The translations under genes and the position numbers were made by a program. A stretch of DNA of 64,000 nt from Motacilla alba alba (Eukaryota > Chordata > Aves > Passeriformes > Motacillidae): positions 104,376,429 to 104,440,428 of the forward strand of contig NC_052017.1 in NCBI RefSeq assembly GCF_015832195.1, read 5' to 3'. Numbering within the stretch: the first letter of the stretch is position 1; each line of letters opens with the position of its first letter. Positions 1 through 53,644 of this stretch are shown here, piece after piece. A model generated the notes under the pieces. That model did no database searches, was not told the DNA's origin, and saw only the letters and a list, made by a program, of their open reading frames with translations.

Positions 1-44716
<44,716 letters not shown>

Positions 44717-44789
44717 GTTTCCGGAGTTAAAAAGTTTCCCTTATTCCAGAGCAAAGTTAAGGTTTAAAAAAATAATAACGATAAAGTAA

Positions 44790-44839
44790 AAACAAAAAAC
44801 AAAAAACAAAAAAAAACCAAAAAAAAAAAAAAAAAAAAC
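44790..44839 (-). repeat. T-rich tract in ROCK1 leader (A-rich on plus)
   Basis: On the sense strand a run of about 21 T followed by GG and further runs of 5 to 9 T separated by G, ending about 75 nt before the start codon. It is either part of the leader or the polypyrimidine tract of an unrecognised leader intron. Confidence 0.85.
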
Positions 44840-45042
44840 AGGAACAGGCGAGCACAAAAGAGAAACTACAGCCTGTACCAGGCTGAGGAAGCGCCTCCTG
44901 CGAGATCCCTTCAATCACAAAAGTCTGTGGGGCAAGTCCCCGTCAAGGGGGCAGAGAATCCAAGAGGAGCCCGCAGCAGGCGGGGGACGAGGCTGCTTTC
45001 TCCCCCCGCTCCTCCAGGCACGCACGCAGCTTCCCGGGATGC

Positions 45043-45114
45043 TCACAGCTCCGCAGCAGCAGGTTTCCTCTCCCTCCCTCCTCTGCTCGGGCCCCACCGT
45101 CTCAGCATTCCCAT
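45043..45114 (-). other. Upstream ORF in ROCK1 leader (23 codons)
   Basis: ATG at 45114-45112 on the minus strand, peptide beginning MGMLRRWGPS, with a second in-frame ATG two codons later and a stop at 45043. It lies wholly within the presumed leader and could reduce initiation at the main ATG. Coding status is unproven. Confidence 0.4.
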
Positions 45115-45258
45115 TTTCCCAGCCGGGGAAGCCGTCCTGGGCTCCAGCGTAGCGGTCCCTCCTCCTCGCCCTGCTGCTGCTGCAGCGCCGGCGGGTCGGT
45201 GCCAGGTTCCGGAGCGCGGCTTTCTTTCCGGTGAACCAGAAGAAACAACAGAATAGGG

Positions 45259-45336
45259 GAAACAAAAAAAAAACAAAAAAAAAAAACAAAAAAAAAAAAA
45301 AAAAAGGAAAGAAGAAGAAGAAAAAAAAAAGAGACA
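45259..45336 (-). repeat. Poly-T / TTC tract in ROCK1 leader (poly-A / GAA on plus)
   Basis: Long A runs broken by single C, then GAAGAAGAAG and another A run, on the plus strand. The sense strand is therefore U-rich with UUC triplets. The ragged long open frames crossing it (poly-Phe or poly-Lys) are artefacts of low complexity. Confidence 0.9.
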
Positions 45337-45506
45337 AAAGTCTGCAGCCACACCAACAAGGCAAAAAAATGGATGGAAAAATAAAACTTGGGAGAATCCT
45401 CTCGACGGCGTGTCTCAGCGCCGTGGGGTCGGTCCGTCCGTGGGCACGGGGCGAGGAAGCGAGGAAGGTACCGGGTGAGTGCCCCGAGGGCGGCGGACAA
45501 GTAACC

Positions 45507-45533
45507 TCACCGGCGGAACGGCCGCAGCAGCAT
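45507..45533 (-). other. Upstream ORF in ROCK1 leader (8 codons)
   Basis: Minus-strand ATG at 45533-45531, peptide MLLRPFRR, then TGA. Arginine-rich and very short. Regulatory role is speculative. Confidence 0.35.
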
Positions 45534-45694
45534 CTTTCTTCCTCTCTCCTCCTCCTCGCTGCCTCCCGCCGCTGCCAACGCCGGTTCAGCCCCTCCCTCT
45601 CCGCTTCTCCGCCTCACGGACGGGACGGCAGGCCGGGCCGCCTCAGGACCGACCCGAGGATGCGGCGTGAGAGGGGAGGAGGGAAGGAGGCGGC

Positions 45695-45757
45695 TTAAGG
45701 GGAGGGGAGAGCGTGAGGTCCGGCGGCTGTAAGGCAACCTGCGAGAGCCACCAACAT
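45695..45757 (-). other. Upstream ORF in ROCK1 leader (20 codons)
   Basis: Minus-strand ATG at 45757-45755, peptide beginning MLVALAGCLT, ending at a TAA. Its ATG overlaps the GGCGGACATGTTGG segment, so whether it is transcribed depends on the true start site. Confidence 0.35.
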
Positions 45758-45803
45758 GTCCGCCTTCCTGTTTGAACAGTCGGGACGGGGGACGGGGCGC
45801 GGG

Positions 45804-45813
45804 GCGCATGCGC
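45804..45813. promoter_or_regulatory. NRF-1 type palindrome GCGCATGCGC
   Basis: A perfect 10-bp match to the core NRF-1 consensus, in the CpG-rich region about 1.09 kb upstream of the ROCK1 start codon and just upstream of the presumed leader. NRF-1 sites commonly sit within tens of bases of transcription starts in CpG promoters. It is symmetric, so it could serve transcription in either direction. Confidence 0.7.
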
Positions 45814-45907
45814 GGGAGGAACGGCTCCGGTGCGGGCGGGGACGGGACAGGACGGCGGCAGGAGGTGCGCGCGCGGAGAAGGCGGCGGGGGCGCGCGCCT
45901 GGGAAAG

Positions 45908-46341
45908 AATCACAGTTACGGAATCAGTTAGGTTGGAAAAGACCTCTGAGACCATCCAAGCCAACCTGTGACCGAACACCACCGTGTCAACTAGAGCAGG
46001 GCACTGACTGCCACGTCCAGTCTTTCCTTAAACACCTCCAGGGACCGTGACTCCACCACCTCCCTGGGCAGTCTACTGCAGTGCCTAATCACCCCTTCTG
46101 TGAAGAAACTCTTCCTAATGTCCAATCTAAACCTCCCCTGGCGCAGCTTGAGGCTGTGTTCTCTGGTCCTGTTGCTTGTTGCCTGGGAGAAGAGGCCGAC
46201 CCCCAGCCTCCTTTCAGTGGTTGTAGAGAGCGATAAGCTCACCCCTGAGCCTCCTTTTCTCCAGGATAAACCCCCAGCCCCCTCAGTCGTTCCTCATGGG
46301 ACATGCGCTCCAGACCCTTCACCAGCCTCCTTGCCCAGGTG
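45908..46341 (-). repeat. CR1 LINE 3' fragment inside the CpG-rich block
   Basis: Minus-oriented CR1. The left end carries the 3' tail (AATCACAGTTACGGAATCAG), followed by TTAGGTTGGAAAAGACCTCT. Minus-strand translation gives the terminal CR1 block [20 protein letters not shown], then [12 protein letters not shown]. The right end at about 46341 meets CpG-dense sequence. It is 5'-truncated and non-functional. Confidence 0.92.
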
Positions 46342-46760
46342 AAGGAAAAAGCCGGAGAGGCGGGAGCGGGCGTGAGGCACAGCGTTCGGCTGGGCCTCGG
46401 CCCCGGTGCGGGCGGGGCGGGTGGGACAGCCCGGGATCCCCCTTCCGGGAGCCGCTGGCTTTGTGTGCCCGCCCCCGCCCGGCGGTTCCGGCGGGAATTG
46501 CGCGGAGTCCGGGCCAGCGTCCCGCCGGGAAAAGCGTCCCTTCTCGCGGGCTCCCCGTGCCATGGGGGGATGTTGCCGCCGTGTTTCCGCCCCGGCTCCC
46601 CGGAGGCGCCTCAGCGCTGGTGGCTCCCGCCGCCTTGGCTCGGCGCGGGCACTGGCACGGGGGGACAAGTGGCAGCGAGGGTCACTCCTCGAGCTCTTGT
46701 GGGCTCCATCCTTGCGGATCTTCAAAAGCCAGGCCCTGGGCAGCCGGCTGTCAGTGGTCC
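46342..46760. promoter_or_regulatory. Distal half of the split CpG-rich region
   Basis: CpG-dense sequence beyond the CR1 insert. Long open frames exist on both strands but reflect GC content, with no recognised domains. It could be part of the ROCK1 promoter or the start of a divergent non-coding transcript; sequence alone does not decide. Confidence 0.5.
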
Positions 46761-46769
46761 TTAGGTGAT

Positions 46770-46908
46770 CCCTCACTGCACATATTCCAGAACTATACGG
46801 GCACAATCCTGTGCCATGTATTCTGGGATGATCCTGCTTGAGCAAGGAGATTGGACCAGATTACCGACTGTAGTACCTTTGTAGCTTGAACCATTCTGTG
46901 ATTCTGCA
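46770..46908 (+). repeat. CR1 LINE 3' fragment
   Basis: Plus-oriented tail: CTGGGATGATCCTGCTTGAG, GAGATTGGACCAGATTACCG and a terminal ACCATTCTGTGATTCTG. It abuts the right edge of the CpG-rich region. Confidence 0.88.
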
Positions 46909-47211
46909 CCTCTGTCCTGCCTGATATGGGGGACTGGAGAAGTTGGCCTCCAGTGATCCATTTCAGTGTCAGCCACTCTGCCATCCTGTGTGCCCAGGGA
47001 AGGAGAGGCCAGCTTCTGCAGTGCCAGAAGTTCAAAGCATTCTGGTTTATGTCCAGATAACAGCCATGTGCAAGGTAGCACACCAAACAGAAAGAAGAGA
47101 TACTAGCATACCAGGTTACTAAACACGTAACCTGTGCAGCCTGTGTTGGTGTTTCCAAGTCAAACCTTACCCTCAGACCGCAGCAGGGACATTTTCTTCA
47201 AATAAAGAAAC

Positions 47212-47456
47212 AATCACAGAATCCCTTAGGTTGGAAAAGACCTCTGAGAGCATCCAGGCCAACCTCGGACCGAACACCACCATGTCAATTAGAACATGCC
47301 ATTAAGTGCTACATCCAGTCTTTCCTAGAACACCTTCAGGAATAGTGATTCCACCATCTCTCTGGGCAGTCCATTGCAATGTTTAACAACCCTTTCTATG
47401 AAGAAATTCCTCCTAATGTCCAACCTGACCTTCCTGTGGGTCAGCTTGAGACTCAA
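47212..47456 (-). repeat. CR1 LINE 3' fragment, same subfamily as 45908-46341
   Basis: Minus-oriented. It shares long near-identical stretches with the 45908 copy: TTAGGTTGGAAAAGACCTCT, CGAACACCACC.TGTCAA and TAATGTCCAA.CT.ACCT. The left end has the 3' tail AATCACAGAATC. Confidence 0.9.
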
Positions 47457-48444
47457 GCAAAGTAATGATTTCAAATATTACTGGACAGAGGCCACTGTAC
47501 TGTTTCGGTTCTTTGACTTCCACTGCAGTTCCACAAATGGCAATGGCATTTTTACAAAGATCACTATAAATTGCATAGAGATTGTGAAGTCATTGATCAC
47601 TGGTCACTGAACAGCAGCAAACCTGAATCATTAGCACTATAAGTTATTTTCCATGTTATGGTTAAGAAACAAATTCATAGCCAAGTGTTCGAGCATTTGA
47701 GCTATTCAGTATTGGATGTCAGTACATGCTGTCTTGCTTTATTAAGAAAAACTAAGAAATGGCATTCTACATTTTGCTTTTTCTTATCCACAGCTGTCTG
47801 CATCTTTTTTTTCTTTTTGTTTTTTTGCTGAGAAGTATGTACAGTTAAAGCAAAAATACAGGGTACAGCAACATTTCCTGCTCTCTCGTTTTGTGCTGGC
47901 TACTACCACAGCCCTTTGATTCAGAGGGTTTGGTTGCTCTTGGAAATGCAGATGTTCCATTTCAGCAACCACAGTCCAAAGAGAACATTTCCACAAGCTA
48001 CAGGGTGTAGGCTTGGGATCATTCATATGTGATGCAGTAAGTAATTTCTAAAATACACAGAAAATGCTTCTTGCAGTCTTCATCTAAAGCAAGATGAAAA
48101 TCATCAATAGAGATACAGAGCCTAATTTGCAGTGCTCTTGGGCACCTGATTTAGGCATTAGGGATGATGCCAGGCCTCAGCAGGGTGATTTGAGGCACCT
48201 AGCTGAAAACAATGCAAAATTCATGAGCCTGTAATAGCATATGGAAGAGGAAGCCTGAATCTGCAGCTCAGTGGTCAGGATCACCACTATGATCAACAGG
48301 TGCCACTTATGTGTTTTATCCAATGTCTGTGGGAAAACTTACAGGTACTCTTGGAAACGCAAAACACTTTGCACCTTCTCCAGATCTCCCTGCAACAAAG
48401 CTACATGGGTCTTGCCCTCTCTTGCTCTTTGCTTCTTTGCTTTC

Positions 48445-48467
48445 TTTTTTTTTTTTTTTTTTTTTTT
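48445..48467. repeat. T23 homopolymer
   Basis: Uninterrupted run of 23 T on the plus strand. No retrogene remnant was recognised next to it. Confidence 0.9.
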
Positions 48468-50993
48468 ACAGTGGCCCAGATTCAACACAGAAAGTGGAGA
48501 GAAGCACCATCCCATTGTTTGGCAACTTGGAGAATTCACAGAGATGGGAGCTGGGCATTGGACAGGCCCAGCCTCACATGGTTTTTTGCCAATGAAGGGT
48601 CTTGTCAATGGAGCAGTATACCTGAGAACTTCTACCTTTTGTGTTTGTGGTGTTTGTGGTGAGCAAAGCTGCTGTGTTTGTATTCATCTGCGTGCAAACT
48701 CTCTGTGTTTCAAATATGTCTGTCAGACTGGGGTTTTCTCACAACTGTGGTGGACTAAAAATGTTTGTCTGTCTGTCTCAAATAGAATAGAATTTGTGTG
48801 GGAGGTACTCATGCAGCTGTCTAGGAAACTCTGAACACTGCTTCAAAACTTTAAAAGGGATGCTTTGGCTACCAGCATCAAAAAGGATAATAGATTCTAA
48901 GTTTTAAGAGCAGGTATGGGTTAAGTGTCCAGTGTGAGAAAGTACTCATGTTGTAATGTGAGAGTGTAATGTAATAGTTTTTAATCCAGAGAACACTCAT
49001 TCACATGCTGGGATCTTAAAGCCCATTTTCACATACTTCAGTCAGACTATTTGTATCTATATGATTAGGAACTTGCATATTTCTAGCATTGGCCCCTTAG
49101 AAATCATATGAATCCCCATCCTACACAACCAGCTAGTGCATTGAACTTTTGAACATTGAATTGTTTTGTTTTATCTTCCTGATAAATAAACTAAAAATGG
49201 GTAATTTCTTCCTGTTGTTTTTGTTATGTCACATTTTGGATTGAACTAGGTTTTGTTGAGTGAGATAAGAATTACTCAACATATACATGACCTGAAAACA
49301 CTGAGCTGATAAAACATGCAAACCTAAAAGATCATTGTTTCTCTCTTCAAAACCACGTCATCTCTAATTCTTGAAAGTATCTCTAAGTTGATGCCCATAC
49401 AAAGTAAACTAACAAACTGATCATCCTAATAAAACCAAAACCATGGTCCCCATATCCATATTCTCTTGCCTGTTTCATATTTAAATGTTCCTGCTTCTTC
49501 TGTGATACAAATTGACACTGACTTAAGAACTGATTGTTTGGCAGAGATTGAAATTTCTTATTAAATACAGAATATCAATAAACTGTCAAATGACTACATT
49601 GGCTTCCTCTAAACCATAATAAAATACTTATAAAAAGTACAAGTAATACTGTTTATTTTGCAAATAACATTCTTGTACATGACCGTAATAAATCTGTGCA
49701 TGTAAGAGGTTTCAGTAGTGCTCATTTCAGGAACATTTAGCAAACAGCAAGAACACAAGAACAGTGGAATACTCATAGGCTCAGCCCTCTCTGAGCAGGT
49801 ACTGTTACTCCCATCCTGTTGTGAAAAAGCTAAGAAGAATTAAGCAAAAGAGCTTGTAATAAAGTGAAACACCATTTACATTTCTCAGGTCACTGAGTGT
49901 GCATTTTAAAAGGCATACACTCAGAATGAGAGAACAGGCTGGGACACCCGTGTTCCTGAAGTAGTTACTGACTTCAGAAGAGTTGCACAAGACAGAAATG
50001 AGACTATATCCTGTTCACCATATTTGGCCAAGTTAGTAATGCATGAGGTCCCCTCACATTCAGCTTCCAATTTAGTCAGCATGAAACCTTCAGCAGTTAA
50101 ATCACATTATATTAAGCCTGCCTTTGGTCCACCGCCCTCTCTCCTTCTTTGCCCTGCAAAACTGGCTTAGTTTAGCCTCTGCTCTAGTCCTAGGGACAGT
50201 TAATAGCACAGACCAGTGTGGCTTGAAGCCCTGGGAGGAAAACTGGTCAACAAATCCAGTCCTTGGGCAAAATATTTTATCATTGCTAAAGCCCATCTGT
50301 GTAACAGGCTACTTGCAGGAGCTTCCTGCTTCAGGCAAGGTGTGATGGATGCTCAAGCAGACATCTGAACTGACTTTAGGTAATGATAAAGTCACACTAG
50401 CATTGATCTTAGTGTGCTTGCAAAACCTGGAAAGTAAAGGCTGCATTAGGTAATGAATGCTGGTGTCTGTAAGAAGCTGATTTAAAGTTGCAGTCACAGT
50501 GGTGACCCCACTGCAGCCCCCTCACCTCCCTTGCAGACTCACCTATGCACAGAAAAGGCTCCTCAGGGAATTACAGACTGAAAGCTTGAGGTGCAAAGTG
50601 CTCTGAGCAGTGGAATGCTCTATGAATAGGAGAGAGAAAGTAACGAGAGCTATTAGTCATAATTTAGTATGCTGAGGAAAGTCATCTTGGCTCTTGGTGA
50701 GGCAAAACATATGTCCTATAACAGAAATAGAATAGAAGTGGCCTAGGCAATAAGAACTGCTAGCACGAAAAAACACTCTTGCATATAATAGATCAAAAGA
50801 GAATTTCCTATGGGTAGACGCAACCAAAGCAGCATCTTTCAAACATCTGTTTGGCAAAAATATATTTTACATTGAAACAGTGCAACTTATACCTATACGT
50901 ATATAAATATGGTTTTCCTGCATGTCACCAGATTTAATAAAAGTGTGAGGCTCCAGGCATATGGTCTTTCCTGTTCCAATGTATCCCAGCTTC

Positions 50994-51006
50994 CCAGCAG
51001 AGGGTA
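50994..51006 (+). promoter_or_regulatory. Candidate CTCF-like motif CCAGCAGAGGGTA
   Basis: Matches the CTCF core (CCASYAGRKGGCR) at 12 of 13 positions, with T in place of the C near the 3' end. It lies about 5 kb upstream of the ROCK1 promoter. A single motif is weak evidence. Confidence 0.25.
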
Positions 51007-51790
51007 GCTGCTGCTGTTCCCTATTACAGTGCATTTTCAAGCACTGTAGTACTTGTGCTGGAACCCTGAGGAGAACCTGCTCCCACCGCCTGTGAGTGGT
51101 GAGTGATGAGTAAGAAATGGGGCACCTGAATCTGAATCTTTGTTGTGTGTTCTTGAACAAACTAGAAATAGAGGGGGGAAATCACCCTTTGGAACGTCAT
51201 GGCTCAGTTTGATGGAGAGGATCCGGTCTGAAAACAAACTTCTGCAAGGGAGGAAGTAAACTGGATGGCATTGTCTGTTCCAGTGCAAACGCAGATGCGT
51301 TTGCTGCCAGCAGACAAGGGCATCGCTGTATAAACATCACAGACACTCCCAAAGTGACTTCTGTTGTATCTGGAAAGGAGGACAGCTGTGACCCCAGAGA
51401 TAGATAGCAGCTCCTATATCTAGTCACCATATGGCTTAGGCCCAACATCAGCCACAAGTGCATATACAGCACAGGCTCCCTCTGCTTTTATGTTTTAAAA
51501 GTGCAGAAAAAAAATCCTTTAACCAATGTACGTCAAAAGGTCACAAACTGATTTGAAAACAAATCAAAATTCCACTGGAATGCGGAAAGATTCATACCCT
51601 AGAAAGGACCATTTCCATGGCAAATACTATTTTCCCACTAAAGCCACTTGATGGGTACAGAAAATGTCAATATACCAGAAATTCTTCCTTGAGAAAAAGC
51701 TTTTTTATTTTCACTATCCCAGGGCTTAAAAATGGCCCAAGTACTTCTTGTTGGAAATCTTTGAAAAGCCAAGCAAATTCAACTCTAAGT

Positions 51791-51815
51791 AAAAAAAAAA
51801 AAAAAAAAAAAAAAA
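51791..51815. repeat. A25 homopolymer
   Basis: Uninterrupted run of 25 A. No AATAAA or recognisable retrotransposed gene precedes it. Confidence 0.9.
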
Positions 51816-53124
51816 GCTGTGGAAAAAAATTGCCTGAAAAAACAAAGGTTTCACAAATGTAAGAGTATATTAAAGCAGGAGCTAAAAAGTAATCTCCTTA
51901 TGGTCTCATTCACCAGGATATAAAGAGAAGTCATATTTATTTTGTGTCTGTATGTTTACATTGTATAAATGGAAATATAAATAAATATGTAATTTTATTA
52001 AAAGTAGAGTGATTATCATCATTTTAGACCTCTTAAAAGCTATCATGAATCCGATTTTCTACACTGCTATTATCTTGTTAACTGTGAATCACCAATGAGA
52101 TTGAGGAGTTTTTTTCTTATTTCTCCAGTTCATAACCCTAAGTGCTCTCTCCCACCCCACCTTACTCCTACTTCCCTGGCATACACATATCACATTTCCT
52201 GTGGTTGGATTAGTTTTGCAGTCCTTGCTAAAACAGTTCTTCTGAAGACAAAAGTTAAAAGTAAACTAGGCTGAGTTTAAAAGTAAACTAGCTTCGATTG
52301 CCCTGGCTTTGTTTTTATGTATGCTGTCCTAAATATCTACGCTCCTTGTAAATGCTTTGCTCTGATGAAGAGTATGACAAATCCATAAAAAGCCATGTTT
52401 TGTATCTTGGGCCTGGGAAATATTTAACAGTTTCAGCCCTTGACTGATAATTAACTTCTAAATGACACATCTCATAACTTTGGTGGTATAAACAGAGAGG
52501 GCTCCGTATGGTCCTTTTCAGGACAGAACGGCAGAAGTTGCCATTCCTGACACTCACAGTGTGAAGATTCACAAGACAAGTCATAGACAATTGCTTTTAG
52601 ACCATGAAGCTTCATGAGATTCTACATATCTTGTCTTAAATTAAATGCACTCAAATGCCATTAAATATGCAGTTTTAAAAAAATGCATATGTTTCATATG
52701 ACTATCTTCCAGATATTTTTTTAATTGAAGTTTAGTCACTGAAAAAGAATTCAAATTCACTGCAACATCAGGAATTATAACTGAGTCAAGTTAGTTACTT
52801 TTTGGTGAATTCTTTTAACTAAATCCCAGAAGCTGATTTTCTTCACAATCGGGATATTTTCAAATTCTTTTTTTAATCTTATGCCACTAGGCAATCAGTT
52901 AACTATTATTTTATACCACTGTTGTTTGCTTTGTAGAGCTCTGCTACTCTTTGAACACATCTATAAGGTTTGAAAGTCTAGTCTTAGACCACAGATTGTT
53001 TATATATTGACTTTTATTATAATTCTCTTTTCATTTGGCCATAACAACCCAAACCCCAGAAATGAACATTTTATAGGTGTGATCATAGACAGAAAACTAT
53101 GTGTATGAAAGTGTGAACAAGCTC

Positions 53125-53190
53125 TTTCTCATCAAAGAGTTAATCTTATTCTTCTTATTCTTCTCATTCTTCTCTTCTTCCCCTCTTGCA
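53125..53190. repeat. Pyrimidine-rich TTC/TTATTC tract
   Basis: Imperfect repeats of TTCTTATTC and TTCTCATTC ending in CCCCTCTTGCAG. This resembles a 3' splice site on the plus strand, but no credible exon follows. Confidence 0.6.
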
Positions 53191-53374
53191 GATAAAAGAC
53201 ACCAAACTTCCTACTTCCTGTGATAAAATGCTTTGCAAGTCTGTTAGGTAATTCTACTCTTGATACTCAGAAGATGGCAATTTTATATCAGTTTTACCTC
53301 ATTATTTTTCTTATTTTATTATTGTAATTATTATTTATTATAATTATGGTTACTTCAAATCCTCAGGACTGCCT

Positions 53375-53644
53375 TATTTGAAATGGAGAAGAGAAATCGG
53401 ACAAGAACAAATGGCCTCAAGTTGCAGGAGGGAGGGTTTAGATCAGAAAAAGTTTTTCCTGACAAACCAAAAGGATTGTCCAGTATTGAAACAGGCTGCC
53501 AAGGGAAGTGGTTGAGTCTCTAGCCTTGGAGGTATTTAAAAGATGTGCAGATGTGGCATGAGGGGACATGGTTTAAGTGGTGGACTTGGCAGTGCCGGGT
53601 TAATGGTTGGACTTTTCCAACAGATACCATTCTATGACTCTAAT
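53375..53644 (+). repeat. CR1 LINE 3' fragment
   Basis: Plus-oriented, degraded: AATGGCCTCAAGTTGCAGGA, GGGAGGGTTTAGATCAG, AACAGGCTGCCAAGGGAAGT and GTTGGACTTTTCCAACAG, ending in ACCATTCTATGACTCT. Confidence 0.88.

Larger units (their letters stand above)
44717..45790 (-). other. ROCK1: Probable ROCK1 5' untranslated leader
   Basis: The stretch between the start codon and the NRF-1 motif is the likely leader, about 1.07 kb if unspliced. On the sense strand a segment at 45780-45755 containing AACAGGAAGGCGGACAT resembles the start of the mammalian ROCK1 mRNA leader as I remember it (not verified). The leader has several upstream ATGs and two U-rich tracts. A leader intron cannot be excluded. The exact start site is not determinable from sequence. 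Confidence 0.55.
47457..53374. other. Intergenic stretch, no gene recognised
   Basis: Upstream flank of ROCK1. It holds a T23 run (48445-48467) and an A25 run (51791-51815). A 187-codon plus frame at 48271-48834 crosses the T run (eight or more Phe in a row), has no recognised domain and no splice-supported extension, and is probably a chance frame. I see nothing else. Confidence 0.7.

Noticed and set aside
44915..45698. Several 100-155 codon frames on both strands upstream of ROCK1
   Set aside because: Poly-Phe and poly-Lys stretches come from a low-complexity A/T tract and the rest from CpG-rich DNA. Several begin at non-ATG codons.
46294..46845. Overlapping 120-183 codon frames on both strands
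   Set aside because: GC-rich promoter sequence suppresses stop codons. The frames run across CR1 boundaries and show no domain.
48271..48834. 187-codon plus-strand open frame
   Set aside because: It crosses a T23 homopolymer (run of Phe), has no recognisable domain, and alternative frames are equally long. Likely chance.
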